The position numbers were made by a program, and so were the translations under genes. The notes below the pieces were generated by a model. It had not been told where the DNA came from, ran no database searches, and worked only from the letters and a program-made list of their open reading frames with translations. From Sipunculus nudus (Eukaryota; Annelida; Sipuncula; Golfingiida; Sipunculidae), in assembly GCA_026874595.1 (NCBI GenBank), contig CM049317.1:10700382-10764381 (forward strand): DNA of 64,000 nucleotides. Direction: 5' to 3'. Positions within the stretch are counted from its first letter, which is position 1. Each line of letters begins with the position of its first letter. Of the stretch, positions 1 to 11,402 are shown piece by piece.

Positions 1-748
1 TTCAAAGAATTTCTAGGAGTGTCAAGAATTAATGAACCAATTCACTAGAACCTCAGAAATGTCAACATCAATTGAACAAACCTACAGTTGGGGAAAAAAT
101 AAAGAAAAAGCGGTTTATTTTAAAATTCTTTCAGGATATTTTATTGGTATAGTAATTAATTAATTGCTATATCATTCAACAAAAACATATAATGCATTTT
201 TATTATTCTTTTTATCAGTGCCTTTTTCTTACTATTTGCAAATACAATACAGTTTATTTTAAGTGAATATGTCAAATATTAAGCAAGATATAAGTTTTTA
301 CATATACCCCTAACTCCTTATCAAGGCTAACTGTCCGCGGGTGCCAAGCGTAATATCGCGGTTGTCTTTAATCCCTAAAAGGGTAGTGTTTCCCCCCCCC
401 CAAAAAAATCAAATTTTAACATCTTAATTCATTAATTGGACATACTTGGTGCTCTAAAATACCTATGTCACAAAATTTCAAAGTGGGTGCACGGTCATAT
501 GGCTTTACGTGAAAGTACTAAATTGCTATTTCAACACAACATAAATGCAATAATTATCCAACAATAAATTCCATCATGATTGGTTTCAGCATCAAAATCA
601 TTGAAGTATGTAAACACATAGATCTTGATACCAGGTGAGAACTGTATTTGAGAGTGTATTTCCAGTTTCATTTGATAGTTATTATCGCATTTTCATTGGA
701 AAATATCTTATCACATTTGCAATTACACTTAAACTTGATTAATTTAAA

Positions 749-1126
749 TTATTTGCATTTGAAGCAAGTCTGGAAGAACTGGCAGAGTGCATGACAGAAT
801 GAACGGAATGGGGGTATCGGCAGAGTATCCAGTGTTGGACGACCTGAAGTTTTAAATGCACAGAGTCGCATTTGAACCCAACACTGACCATGAAAATTCG
901 GCAAATCTTGGACCATAATCATACCCATAAACCGATGCAGGCTTGTATTCCCTTTTTTCCTAACGCCTAATTTTGCTGTAGTTTCAATATTATTTCCCCC
1001 GAAGTATCTCTGTCTCTGAAGGTTCATGCAATCGCAGATTTTCATGTTATAGGACCAGTGGAAACTGTGAGCGCCACCGGTACAGTATTGGAGGTTGCAC
1101 TCCCAATAGAGGGCGCCCTTTTTCAC
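749..1126 (-). other. Unassigned 125-codon minus-strand ORF
   Basis: The longest non-repeat open frame in this flank. It is Cys-rich (CNLQYC, CDC, CFKCK) and ends naturally at a stop. No domain was recognised. It sits downstream, in minus orientation, of the CpG-rich patch with a GTGAGC donor at 2047, so it might be an internal or last exon of a leftward gene. It may equally be chance. Confidence 0.2.
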
Positions 1127-1285
1127 TTCTACTCACACGATGCTTGACTATAACATTCTTGGTTCACATTAAACATTTGCCTTTGATTTTCAGGGCTGCA
1201 TGGGAAGTTAGGCTTACACCATACAGGTGTTTCTTTATTTTACACAGCAGAGTTGAGACTAAAATATTGCAAAGCTATTTATTAA

Positions 1286-1287
<2 letters not shown>

Positions 1288-1347
<60 letters not shown>
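1288..1347. repeat. (AT)n microsatellite
   Basis: About 60 bp of pure AT dinucleotides. Read as coding it gives only Tyr-Ile repeats. Confidence 0.95.
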
Positions 1348-1349
<2 letters not shown>

Positions 1350-2004
1350 AACACAAAAAAAGTATTAACAACCATAATGAGTTAAGCAAATCAGCACTCT
1401 TCCAACTGGCACAAATAATTGTAAAAGTATATTTTTACATACATGTACTTACTTTACAACCCATATGTAAGCATCCAGTGTGTGATGGAGTACATGTAAA
1501 GTCTGAGAGAGATGTAAACCAGTATAACATACCCGTACATTTACTCCATGCAAAATAAAATCATTCACAGAGCATACTGTTGTATAATAGATAATGCAGT
1601 TTTATAGATAAATAAAATGTGAATATTAAAAATAATTTATGTGAAGCTGTAATCAATTGATATATAAAATCCGTCTTTTGTATAAGATTGAGACTAAATT
1701 CAACCCTTAATAAAAGTCGTTAAGAAACGAAATATTTGTGTTTGTAACCATACTATGATAATGCATACACCCTGCAATACATATAAATATATACATAACT
1801 GTAATACACGCCTTTGTATCACAAGATACAAATTTAAACAATAACTCTGCTTTAACGTTTCAGCTGACTATCGGATACATAAAGAGTCCTGTTTGTGCAT
1901 TTCATTAAGGTCCCAGAAACTGTTTCCCGCTTAAACAGTTCAAGTTTATCCTTGATCTCACTTAAGCTAAACTAAAACTTTATAATGAAAAGCAAAGGCC
2001 ACGA

Positions 2005-2160
2005 TGGAACTGTCCGGGTCGCAGAAGTTCTTTCTACTCTTGCTCACCAGATGTCGCTAACCGATTGATGTGTCCGCTCGCTGTATCTACGTCATGTTGT
2101 AATTTATTCAGATTGAATACGTAAAACGTGCATGAGGGGTACATTTAAGCGAGGATACCC
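2005..2160 (-). promoter_or_regulatory. Candidate CpG-rich promoter/first exon of a leftward transcript
   Basis: CpG dinucleotides cluster here against a very AT-rich, CpG-poor background. On the minus strand, ATCTG|GTGAGC at 2048/2047 is a good 5' splice site following non-coding sequence (the first ATG there hits a stop at once). This is compatible with a 5'UTR exon of a gene lying to the left. Weak inference only. Confidence 0.25.
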
Positions 2161-2500
2161 ATCGAAAAAGATTTTGTGAAATATTCAAAATCTGACTCCT
2201 TAATCTATTTACCCTAGTTTAAATCCCAAACGATTTTGTGTGCACATCAAAAGTGGTCATATTATCCATATATAGTCACATTATAATTCTGCCAGAGATC
2301 AAGAGAGACAGGGCACACGACGACGAACAGCATTAAAAATTAACCTTTCAGCGTGATGTACAAGTAAGAATGAATTTACACGGTCGATATACTAGTTAAA
2401 ATACTATACAACATATTTCATGATATTACAGGTGGTAAATAAAATAACTGATTAATAATCGATTACAGAATATAAGTTTACAACCGATTCCTACCATTCC

Positions 2501-2512
2501 TATGTATGTATG

Positions 2513-2572
<60 letters not shown>
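2501..2572. repeat. (TATG)n(TA)n compound microsatellite
   Basis: Four TATG units pass into about 45 bp of TA repeats, then a TATG interruption. Confidence 0.95.
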
Positions 2573-3524
2573 CCTGAAGGATGTACTTCATATAGCTTCA
2601 GAAACAAAATGTCTCACATAAATTAGGATATGATACACATATCATGTTTAAGCATCAATAAAACTTAAACACAAATACTTTAGAAAATATGAGTCCATTA
2701 TGATGTTTAATGCAGATTTGTAAAACTACAATAACAATGACTTCATATGTATATAATCAATAATATTCTTAAAAAAGACAATCATGTACATAAAAATAAC
2801 AAAAAATATTAACCAAGTTTCAATGACAGCCTTTATAATATGACATATATTCCTCAGTATTCTGATTAAATGTATACATTAAAATTGTTCTATATTAATA
2901 TGACTAGGTTCACGAGACTAGATGTGACAGAATACATTTAAAATCTCTGATCTGTATGAACCCATGTACATGTGCATAAAGATAATAATAGGTTCAGTAC
3001 ATGACAACAACAGACTACCAGTACTTTATTTCAGTATATACCTTGCTCTTTTAATATATCCTTGCATAGAGGGGTCACAAAACTTGTAAAATTAAAAATG
3101 ATATTTCAACTAAATTACACACAATATCCAGCTAAAACTAAATACTTTATATCTCAAATTCTCAATGGTATATATTTAAATAGAAAACATAATTAAAGCA
3201 GCAAAACATTTAAAATATAGTGATGTGTGTGTGTGATAAAATATGTTAATGACTCTTAAATAACATCATGCTCAAACTGTGTGTGCAAAAGTAACATAAC
3301 CATTCTTGGTTCATAAAAGGCAAATCATTAAATCATTAAATTGTTATATAATTCATAATTACCCTTGTACCTGAGAGTAAATACCCAACAAAGAATTGTT
3401 GGTTGCTATAAAAGTCTTAATAGCAAGTAAAGATTCACATTTGGAAAACAAATATTTCACTTAGCACCAGTAAAATGTGGATGTTTTGCTTCACCTGTTT
3501 CTGTAGTGATCACTCAGATATCCA

Positions 3525-3740
3525 ACTATGATTTGCCGATATGGGCATGGTCACAAAAAGCCTTATTCCACTCTAAAGTCAGCTGATACAAATCCCTTTG
3601 CCATCAAACTCTCTCTGCAGATACAGTCCTAACTGGACGATATCTTTGGAGTACTTTCATCCTGAGCCAGTTATTAAACCCTGACTGGGTAATCCTCCCA
3701 ATTTATGCCATATTGCTGCAATCAGCTAGGGGCTGTCATT
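3525..3740 (+). repeat. Dispersed repeat relic shared with 31015-31140
   Basis: The stretch containing GCTGATACAAATCCCTTTG and CTTTGGAGTACTTTCATC closely resembles 31015-31140 (GCTGATACACATCCCCTTG, CTTTGGAGTACTTTTGTG). It is an old interspersed repeat. At 31 kb it directly precedes a tRNA-SINE-like segment, so both may be parts of one SINE family. Confidence 0.55.
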
Positions 3741-5145
3741 TTCCGTACAGGCTAAAAACCAGTTGTTTCAAGCTGGGTGACGGGATCAAAGTGGATGTGA
3801 TGTATTGATGTAAAGTAAGAAAAATACATTGTATAACCAAGCATACCCTGGTACAGACTTGCTAGGCCATTAATAATTATTTTTATGCCACTAAAGTTAA
3901 GTATAATTCCATACCTCAATAGACATAATGATAACCGAGTTCAGAACTTCAATGCTGGCTCACACATACAGATCACCACATGATAGTTATATAATTTGCT
4001 GCCAGGTGGCAGTACCTAGCAATGTTCCTGTGTCTCAATGGACTCATTGAGGAAGTGCATGAGTCGAGGGAATGAATGACCAATCACCTCAATAAACACC
4101 AGAGTGGTTCTCTCTAGAAGGCATAACAAGGCAAAACTATCCTACCAAAACTGAACCTTTAACTAAGTCAACCCTAGTGGTCAGCTGATTTATTGATTAC
4201 ATCAATAATTAGTAATTTTCTATCTTAATCAATAAATTGGTTGCATCTTTGTATAATCAATTAAAAACAATTTTGCATGAACATGCAAAGAAGGGCTATT
4301 ATCTTGGGGAATAAATATTCCAATCCTGAACTCTCGGCAGGGGAACAGTAACATCAACCTGGCCATTAGCTAGATCTTTCAGCATGACCTTAATTATTCA
4401 ATGTGTTATTTAATAATGTCTGTTTTAAAATCAATCACCTGTCTGCTGTTACTTTTCAAACTGGAGATACATTTCACGTCATGTATAAATACCATGATAA
4501 AATGTTTTATGTTCCACAAATACTGACTAACACTGCAGATATCATGGATATATAGAATTTACATAATAAAGTAATCTATTAATAATTGATCATCTGGTTT
4601 TTTTTTCTTCCAATTATCAGAAATAATTTATTTGTATAAAACTAATTCCTACCACTCGTCAACATCAACATTCTATGGGTCATCCCTGGCCCATGTTCCA
4701 ACAAGGTATCTACAAAATCCTGCGGAAGTCAATTCAATGTATTCTGCATAACCATGCTAATGGACAAACAAAAACAAACAAACAGCAACAGTTGAACACA
4801 TGACCTCACTGGCATCAACTAGGTTGTGGCAAAAAACTTGATGCAGAGAGGTGGAGACTGCAGAAGTTATACTAGAGAGAAAGGATTTTTAACTCTTTCT
4901 TAACCTGAGCATTTTTTTAAGCAGATGGACCCCTGGTGGTGATTGCAGAAGTTATACTTGAGGGAAGCATTTTCAACTCTTTCATTTTGAATCCTTTGGT
5001 CTCTGCATGTCTCAAGGTGGCCTCACACATTATAAAACATACCTCATTCTGTTTTGATTTTAAGAGAACCAACATAACAATAGATAAACCATACACAAGC
5101 ATAGAGAAAAAACAACAAGGCGTCACTTTGGTGGGTGCAGGCAGT

Positions 5146-5196
5146 TCAGGGAGGCGGCGGAATCTGACTTATCACACTCTCATATGGAGGCAGGTC
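5146..5196 (-). CDS. Exon 11: terminal exon with second PPxY motif
   Basis: 51 nt coding, phase 0, after a TGTTTATCAG acceptor. It encodes DLPPYESVISQIPPPP then TGA. The LPPY motif is a second WW ligand, and the proline run at the extreme C-terminus could bind SH3 or WW domains. Two PPxY motifs about 30-35 residues apart is typical of adaptors that recruit multi-WW HECT ligases. Confidence 0.75.
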   Translation of the reverse strand, partial: DLPPYESVISQIPPPP

Positions 5197-8100
5197 CTGA
5201 TAAACAACAGACACAGATGTATGTAAGGTATTGCTTTCGCTGAGTTGACCAAGTTAGGTGAGCTAATACAAAACTGACGGAAAACCTTGTTATTCAATAC
5301 ATTATGATTTTTATTAAAAGAAGTTTAAAATAACTTGGTTTCTTAAATGCTTTCATGAATATTATGTGAAATTTAATTTTAAGTATAATATATGAATAAA
5401 TGATAAGCAAGCGAAATGGTATTTAGTAAATTCAAAACACTGGTTTATATTTTTGTCATACATACACCCCTTCATAAATAATGTTGTTTGATATTTTAAT
5501 TATTTGCAGTGTATACACTAAAAATCCTGCTTCATGCAGATTTACACACAGGAGTTTTCCATTTTATACATCTCTCTGACACATTGTTTCACTATATGAC
5601 CACACGATGGTGCTGACATTCGGAAGTGGTATTACTGTGATTAATAATCAATACATATAAGTCACAAACTTAACACTCGGTACCAAAACACACTTGGTGC
5701 CAAAACGATGTATAAAATATGATGAAATACATGAATGCTTACACAAACTCTATAATAAATTGAAAACTATCTGAATTTCAAATACTGTGCTCAGTTTTTT
5801 GTTGGCAGGGATAATTTGTGATAATTGTGAGAAAATACCTTCACAAAAAAGAAGCCCGCCCTACACAGGTGACCATTAATTTTTACTGTAGCTTCATTGA
5901 CAACTCATACATTATATATACCTGTAGCAATGAAGAGCGAAACTCTGATATTATTAATATTAACAAATTTCTTATGTAACCTTCACAAAAAAGAAGCCCA
6001 CTCTACACAGATGAATATTTATTTTTACCGTAGCTTCACTGACAACTCATACATTATACATACCTGTAGCAATGCAGAGAAAAATTCTCATATTATTAAA
6101 ATTAACAAATTGCTTATGATACCCATAAGTCAAAGTCTTATAATGTATTAATAATTTGAGATCTTTTACATGATCTGCTTATAAATAAATGAACAAGAAT
6201 TTCTACTCATTTGGTGGAAACTGGATCCTTCCCAAATTGTAATTTTTTTGGCATTCAAATTTGCAATAAAGGATAAACTCAGTGAAGTTTGTATGGTGAG
6301 ATCATGAAAAATAAAACCCTAAAAAAACACTAGAAATAGTGAAAATCATGAAATTTTAACGTTGCAAACATGAAACCTACCACAGTATTTATAGATGAGA
6401 TTTTTGAGTAATCAACTCACCTTGTCGACCTGGTTCGTGTTACAGTAAGGTGAAGCAGGGTTGTTGACGACTTCATAATAAGATGGAGGTGCCCCACTCG
6501 GGACAGAGGTGTCACCACCAGAATTAGCAGCGCCTGTTGTTGAACGATCAGGTGGCAATGCAGTGTTAGTTGCTAATAAAGGGCTAGAAAGAATGAACAA
6601 AGTACATGTCATTAATGTCATACATGGTACTATGTCATATATGTCATCTATAGTACAATGCATGAAAGTCTGAAATAAGCACTTACCCTACTAAATAAGT
6701 AAGAAATATGTATGCCTATGAAATAAACTGTAATCCATAGATCATGGTGAATTTAAAGATTTTAGTCTTAGCAGGAAAGTGATTCTAGTTTTAACAGTAG
6801 AGACCCATCTTTCCTTGCAGTACTGTAAAATGAGGAATCTTTGTTTGAGTTTGAAGTTCTTCAGGAGAACTTTTTCCTTTTCATGAATATACATGCCTGA
6901 CTGGAAATTTACTGTCCAAGTATTCATAAGAAATACCTTGCAAATACATAGCAGGAAGGGAAATCAACTGAGCATTCTAGCCACACCTTAAAACTAGGTT
7001 ACACTGACCATTTTTCAGGCTTCTTACTTAAATTTTATATTCAATATTTTTACCCCAGTAATAATTATGCAAAACAGGGTTGGTTATTCTTGTTTCATAA
7101 TTCAAAGAAAGAGGTTACAGTGACCAGATTTCCCCTGGTTAATACAATGAAAGGTTTTAAACTTTTTTTACTTTTACTAAATTTAACATTGGAGTTAAGA
7201 GACGTCATCTGACCTGCTCCTCCCGTTATTTGTTGTATCATTGATTTGCTCCATCTCAACTTCATGGGTTGACCCAAACGCCCTTCTGTTTCTCCCTTTA
7301 AATATAATAAACATATCATGAAAAAAATGTAGCCCTGACATTCAGACATGAATTATGCATGCCTCTCTCTATTATAAAGCAAGAAAGTCACCAAGGTACA
7401 GGCTGTGTGAGTATCTCCACAGACAAACAAGCACTCCTGTTTGGAGTCTAGATATCTGAAGATCTGCATTGTACATGTACAGTGGAAACTGTCTGAAAGA
7501 CCACCAGTCTAAGAAGACCCTCGGTCAGTTAAGACCACCCTTCAGTGAACTCAAAGCATTCATTATGGTTATAACTGACCTATGTAATAAGACCACCTGT
7601 GAATTACGACCAATTGGGCCAGTCCTACAGGTGATCTTATTACACAGGTTTCACTGTATGAACAATACAACACCATATTCAACCTAAAGACTGCCCCTGC
7701 CATATTAAGTACCCCTCATTATTTTGTTGTCCCAATCAAAAAAGTTCATTGCTGAATTAAGTGCCTGAGAAATTAACCTTTTTTAAGCCTTAAGGATATT
7801 ATGGATACTACATAAATAAATTAGACTTACTGCATATGCAGGCTGCACCTCCAACCAATAGCATGGTCAGAAATATGAATGCCAGAATACCAGCCCACAG
7901 AGTAGAATCTGAAAATAATGAAAAATGTTATTGGTATTATACTGGAACCTGCTGCATCTATGACAAAAATACATAAACTAGAATACGGGTAGTCGACAAG
8001 CGACTACGTGTATCCGCCAAAATCAGAGTAGGATGGGTAAAGTGAGGCATGGATTGAGTGGCAAGGGGAAATGGAGTTACATGTGTTACATATTAGAATT

Positions 8101-11100
8101 GATGTCTGCCATGTAAACATAATTGTAGGTGGCGCCACCTGTTATTTGAATGAGAAACTATCCAAGATGTAAAAATTTCATGCAAAATTTCAGGTGGAAA
8201 AGTCAAACCTCTGCAGAGTTATGAGTGATTTTATCCCACAGCAGACAAACAGATGGACGCTGTGCAAAAATGGCTGCAGGTGGCGCCACCATTTTTGTGT
8301 ATGTTATAAAGCTATCCAAGGGCTACATTTGTGAAAAACTTTTTTCCTGGTTGGTCAAACGAGTCCAGAGATATAAGCAATAATGTCTGCAGCATGAATG
8401 TGAATGAAGCTGGTGCCACCTGTCATAAAATCAAGAAAGCTATCCAGGATGTATACGCATGCCGAATTACAGGTAATTTGGTCAAACCACAGCAGAAATA
8501 TGAGTGATTTTAACCAACAGCAGACAAACAGATGGATGCTGTGCAAAAATGGTTGCAGGTGGCGCGACCATTTTTTGTGTATGCTATAAAGCTATCCAAG
8601 TGCTACATTTGTAGACATTTTTTTCCTTATCGGTCAAATGGTTCCCGAGATATGTGGGTTTATGTGTTGAAACAGAAGCACAAACGGACACTGGGCAGAG
8701 AGGAAAGGTCAGCGGTCAAGGCCAATTGGTTAGGCACCAGTTCACATGTGACCCGATAATTGGTGTAAGTTTCGGAAAAATCGGTCCAGTAGTCTCAGAG
8801 GAGTTCTCTGGAAATGAACGCCACGGCGGCTACAGCGGCGGAATCCAGTCAAAAACATAGTATCCGCAAAACTTTGTTTTGGCGGATACAAAATTTAATT
8901 TGTTATGTATTGGTTAGAGCTCTGTAGCACAATGTGTGAAGTACGCATCTCTCAAACTGTTCACATACTATGACCCCTGACAAAGATGGTCACTCAAAGT
9001 GTACAGCTCCTTCTCCCAGGAGTGAATGGGGAATGGTCTGCAGCAGGAGGCAAATGTAGAAACAAGATTACATAAATATACATCCAACTGCATTCACTTT
9101 AACTGTTCTTGAGATAATATGATCAAAAGGAATTTAAAGATGTTTGCCTGGTGGCCATATTGGACTTCTGACAAGTCTGAAATCAGACAAAAAACATTCT
9201 CTAAATCGGACCAAACATTAAAGAAAAATTACTGAAACTGCCCTGAAGAAAGAATTTCTAAGGTGGCTAACTGGCAGACATAATGGATTTCTGACAAGTA
9301 TGACATTTGATATCCCACATTCTCCAATAAGAGGCCAAACTTGGGGCAAATTATCCAGTAAAAATTGCCCAAAATAATTCAAAAGGCATGTCCAGGCCCT
9401 CATATCAGATTTATAGATATGCAATTGTAAAAAGTGTAAGTCCAATATTTTTTATTATCACTCTGCTTTTCAATGGGGTCAGCAGGGTAGGTAAACTGCC
9501 AAACCTGAAAGAAAAGAAATGCAGAAAGCATGACTAAGAGCCTTGAAATAAAACAAAAAGTAAATCAAGGTACACATCCACATATTATGAGAACAAACAC
9601 TTGCTTTTATATGTGGTGATATATATTAAAATATTCAGATATCTAGGAAACTAAGTTTATTGCTAGGATTCCATAAAATAAACTGCAAAATGTTCCCATC
9701 ATCTTATAAATCAGTAGCTAAACCTTAATACTATACTCTCATAGTCTTATTGCCTGTCTGAAGCATTCTGACAACAGTGTTTTTGTTATGAATTAACAGG
9801 TACTTATCACTGAGCCTTATCACTTAATAGGCTGATACAAAAGGGAGTCATATGTCACCAGTGTCACTCACAATTACAGCCACACAGGGACATGTACCAG
9901 CTGGAGTGGGATGGTTATATATACAAGAAAAATAGAGATGGTCTATAAAATAAGTAATTGTGAACATCCCTGACCTATGACCTTGGCCTTTTGCCCATAT
10001 ATCAACTGGATTCTTTCTAAATGATGGGTAACTACTGACCACTTAAATCTGGTGTAATTACTTGGCAACTAATGGGTGAATAACTTTGACCTGCAACCTT
10101 TAACCTGCTGACATGCTGACCCCAAATTCAATAAGTTATTTATTCAAGCAAAAAGACCCATAAATATGACGTTTGAGTCAAACTGAGTGATGCATAGATG
10201 TGACATATGTGAAAGACTGAAGGTTTGGGTTGAACAGTTACACTTGAAATATGCTCACAAGCATTTAGAACAATTAAATATTGTGACCTTGACCTTTGAC
10301 GTTTTGACCTCAACATCAATAGGCTTCTTCCCTTATTGGTAGGTAAGCCATATATGACAGATGGAAGGTACAGATTGAAAAGTTTGCCTGAAAATGACTC
10401 CACGCAAGAAGTGGGTGCTGTGAACTTGACCTTTGACCTCAAAATCAACAGGTCTTTTCCCCTGTTGGCAGAGAAGCGATATCAGTGCTGGAAGGTTTGG
10501 AATGAAAAGTCTAGCTTTAAATGTGTCCACTACCTTTTCAAAGAAGTGGATCCTGTGACCCTGACCTTTGACCTTGTGACCTCAAAATCTATAGGATTCT
10601 TCTCCAACTTAGTAGGTGAGCTATATGTGAAAGATCAAAGAATTGGGATGAAAGGGTTGGCTTAAAATGCATCCACAGGCTTTTCAAAGAAGAGGCTCCT
10701 GTGACCTTGACCCTTTAACCTTTTGACCTTAAAAAAATTATGGTTCTTCCCCTGTTGGTAGGTGAGCTGTATGTGAAAGATGGAAGGTTTGGGATGAAAA
10801 TTTTTTCTCAAAGAGTTATTTCTGGGGGGTGCAAACACACCCCATAACTTCGAGAATATAGGTCGCAGTGACCTAATTTCAGGTTTGCAAGGAGATCTTT
10901 TTATAACCTCTAAGACTGCATAGGGTTCATGGCCCTAGCCCCTACGGTTACTATTTGTGCCCTGCTAACGGATGGCCGGACGGACAGACGGAAGGACGCC
11001 GGACAAAGACCCATCGCTATAGCCCAGCATGACTGAGTCAGCTGAGCTAAAAACAAGGCACCGAAAAGCGGGAGCATAATTATACTGTGTGTATTACACA

Positions 11101-11364
11101 GTTTTATTAATGGAATTGAGTTTTGAAATTCAAACCTGGGAAAAATGAGAATTCCCATTCTTTCCGGGAAGAATGGGAATTATTGATGCCAACTTAACTT
11201 TTTTTATTATTTTCATACTTATTTCTCTTTTTTCAGTCAGAAAGAAACTTTGATCATCTTTCTTTCACATTAATTCTGAACTGTTCAAGTGTTAAAAAAA
11301 GAAATAAATAGTACACTCACACAAAATAGAAATATGTGAATAAAATATGAAGCTGACAAAAAGT

Positions 11365-11402
<38 letters not shown>

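Larger units (their letters stand above)
1..5145. other. 3' flank of the CUB/LDLa gene; no firm gene
   Basis: AT-rich sequence with no homologous coding exon recognised. It holds two (TA)n tracts, a polymorphic-looking C-run near 393, a CpG-richer patch near 2005-2160, a weak minus-strand ORF at 749-1126 and a repeat relic at 3525-3740. The 3'UTR of the minus-strand gene must start at 5145. An AATAAA on the minus strand at 4632-4627 is one possible poly(A) signal among several. Confidence 0.6.

Noticed and set aside
1144-1368. ORF rich in Tyr-Ile repeats (also 36965-37147, 52628-52810)
   Set aside because: Translation of (AT)n microsatellites.
1981-2059. Short plus-strand ORF with a signal-peptide-like start (MELSGSQKFFLLLL)
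   Set aside because: Stops after 18 codons and has no usable donor before the stop; a minus-strand donor in the same place fits better.
6573-6584. Upstream AG (TTTCTAG) as the acceptor of exon 10
   Set aside because: It would put the exon in a phase incompatible with the transmembrane exon and lead to a stop; the AG at 6574-6573 keeps frame.
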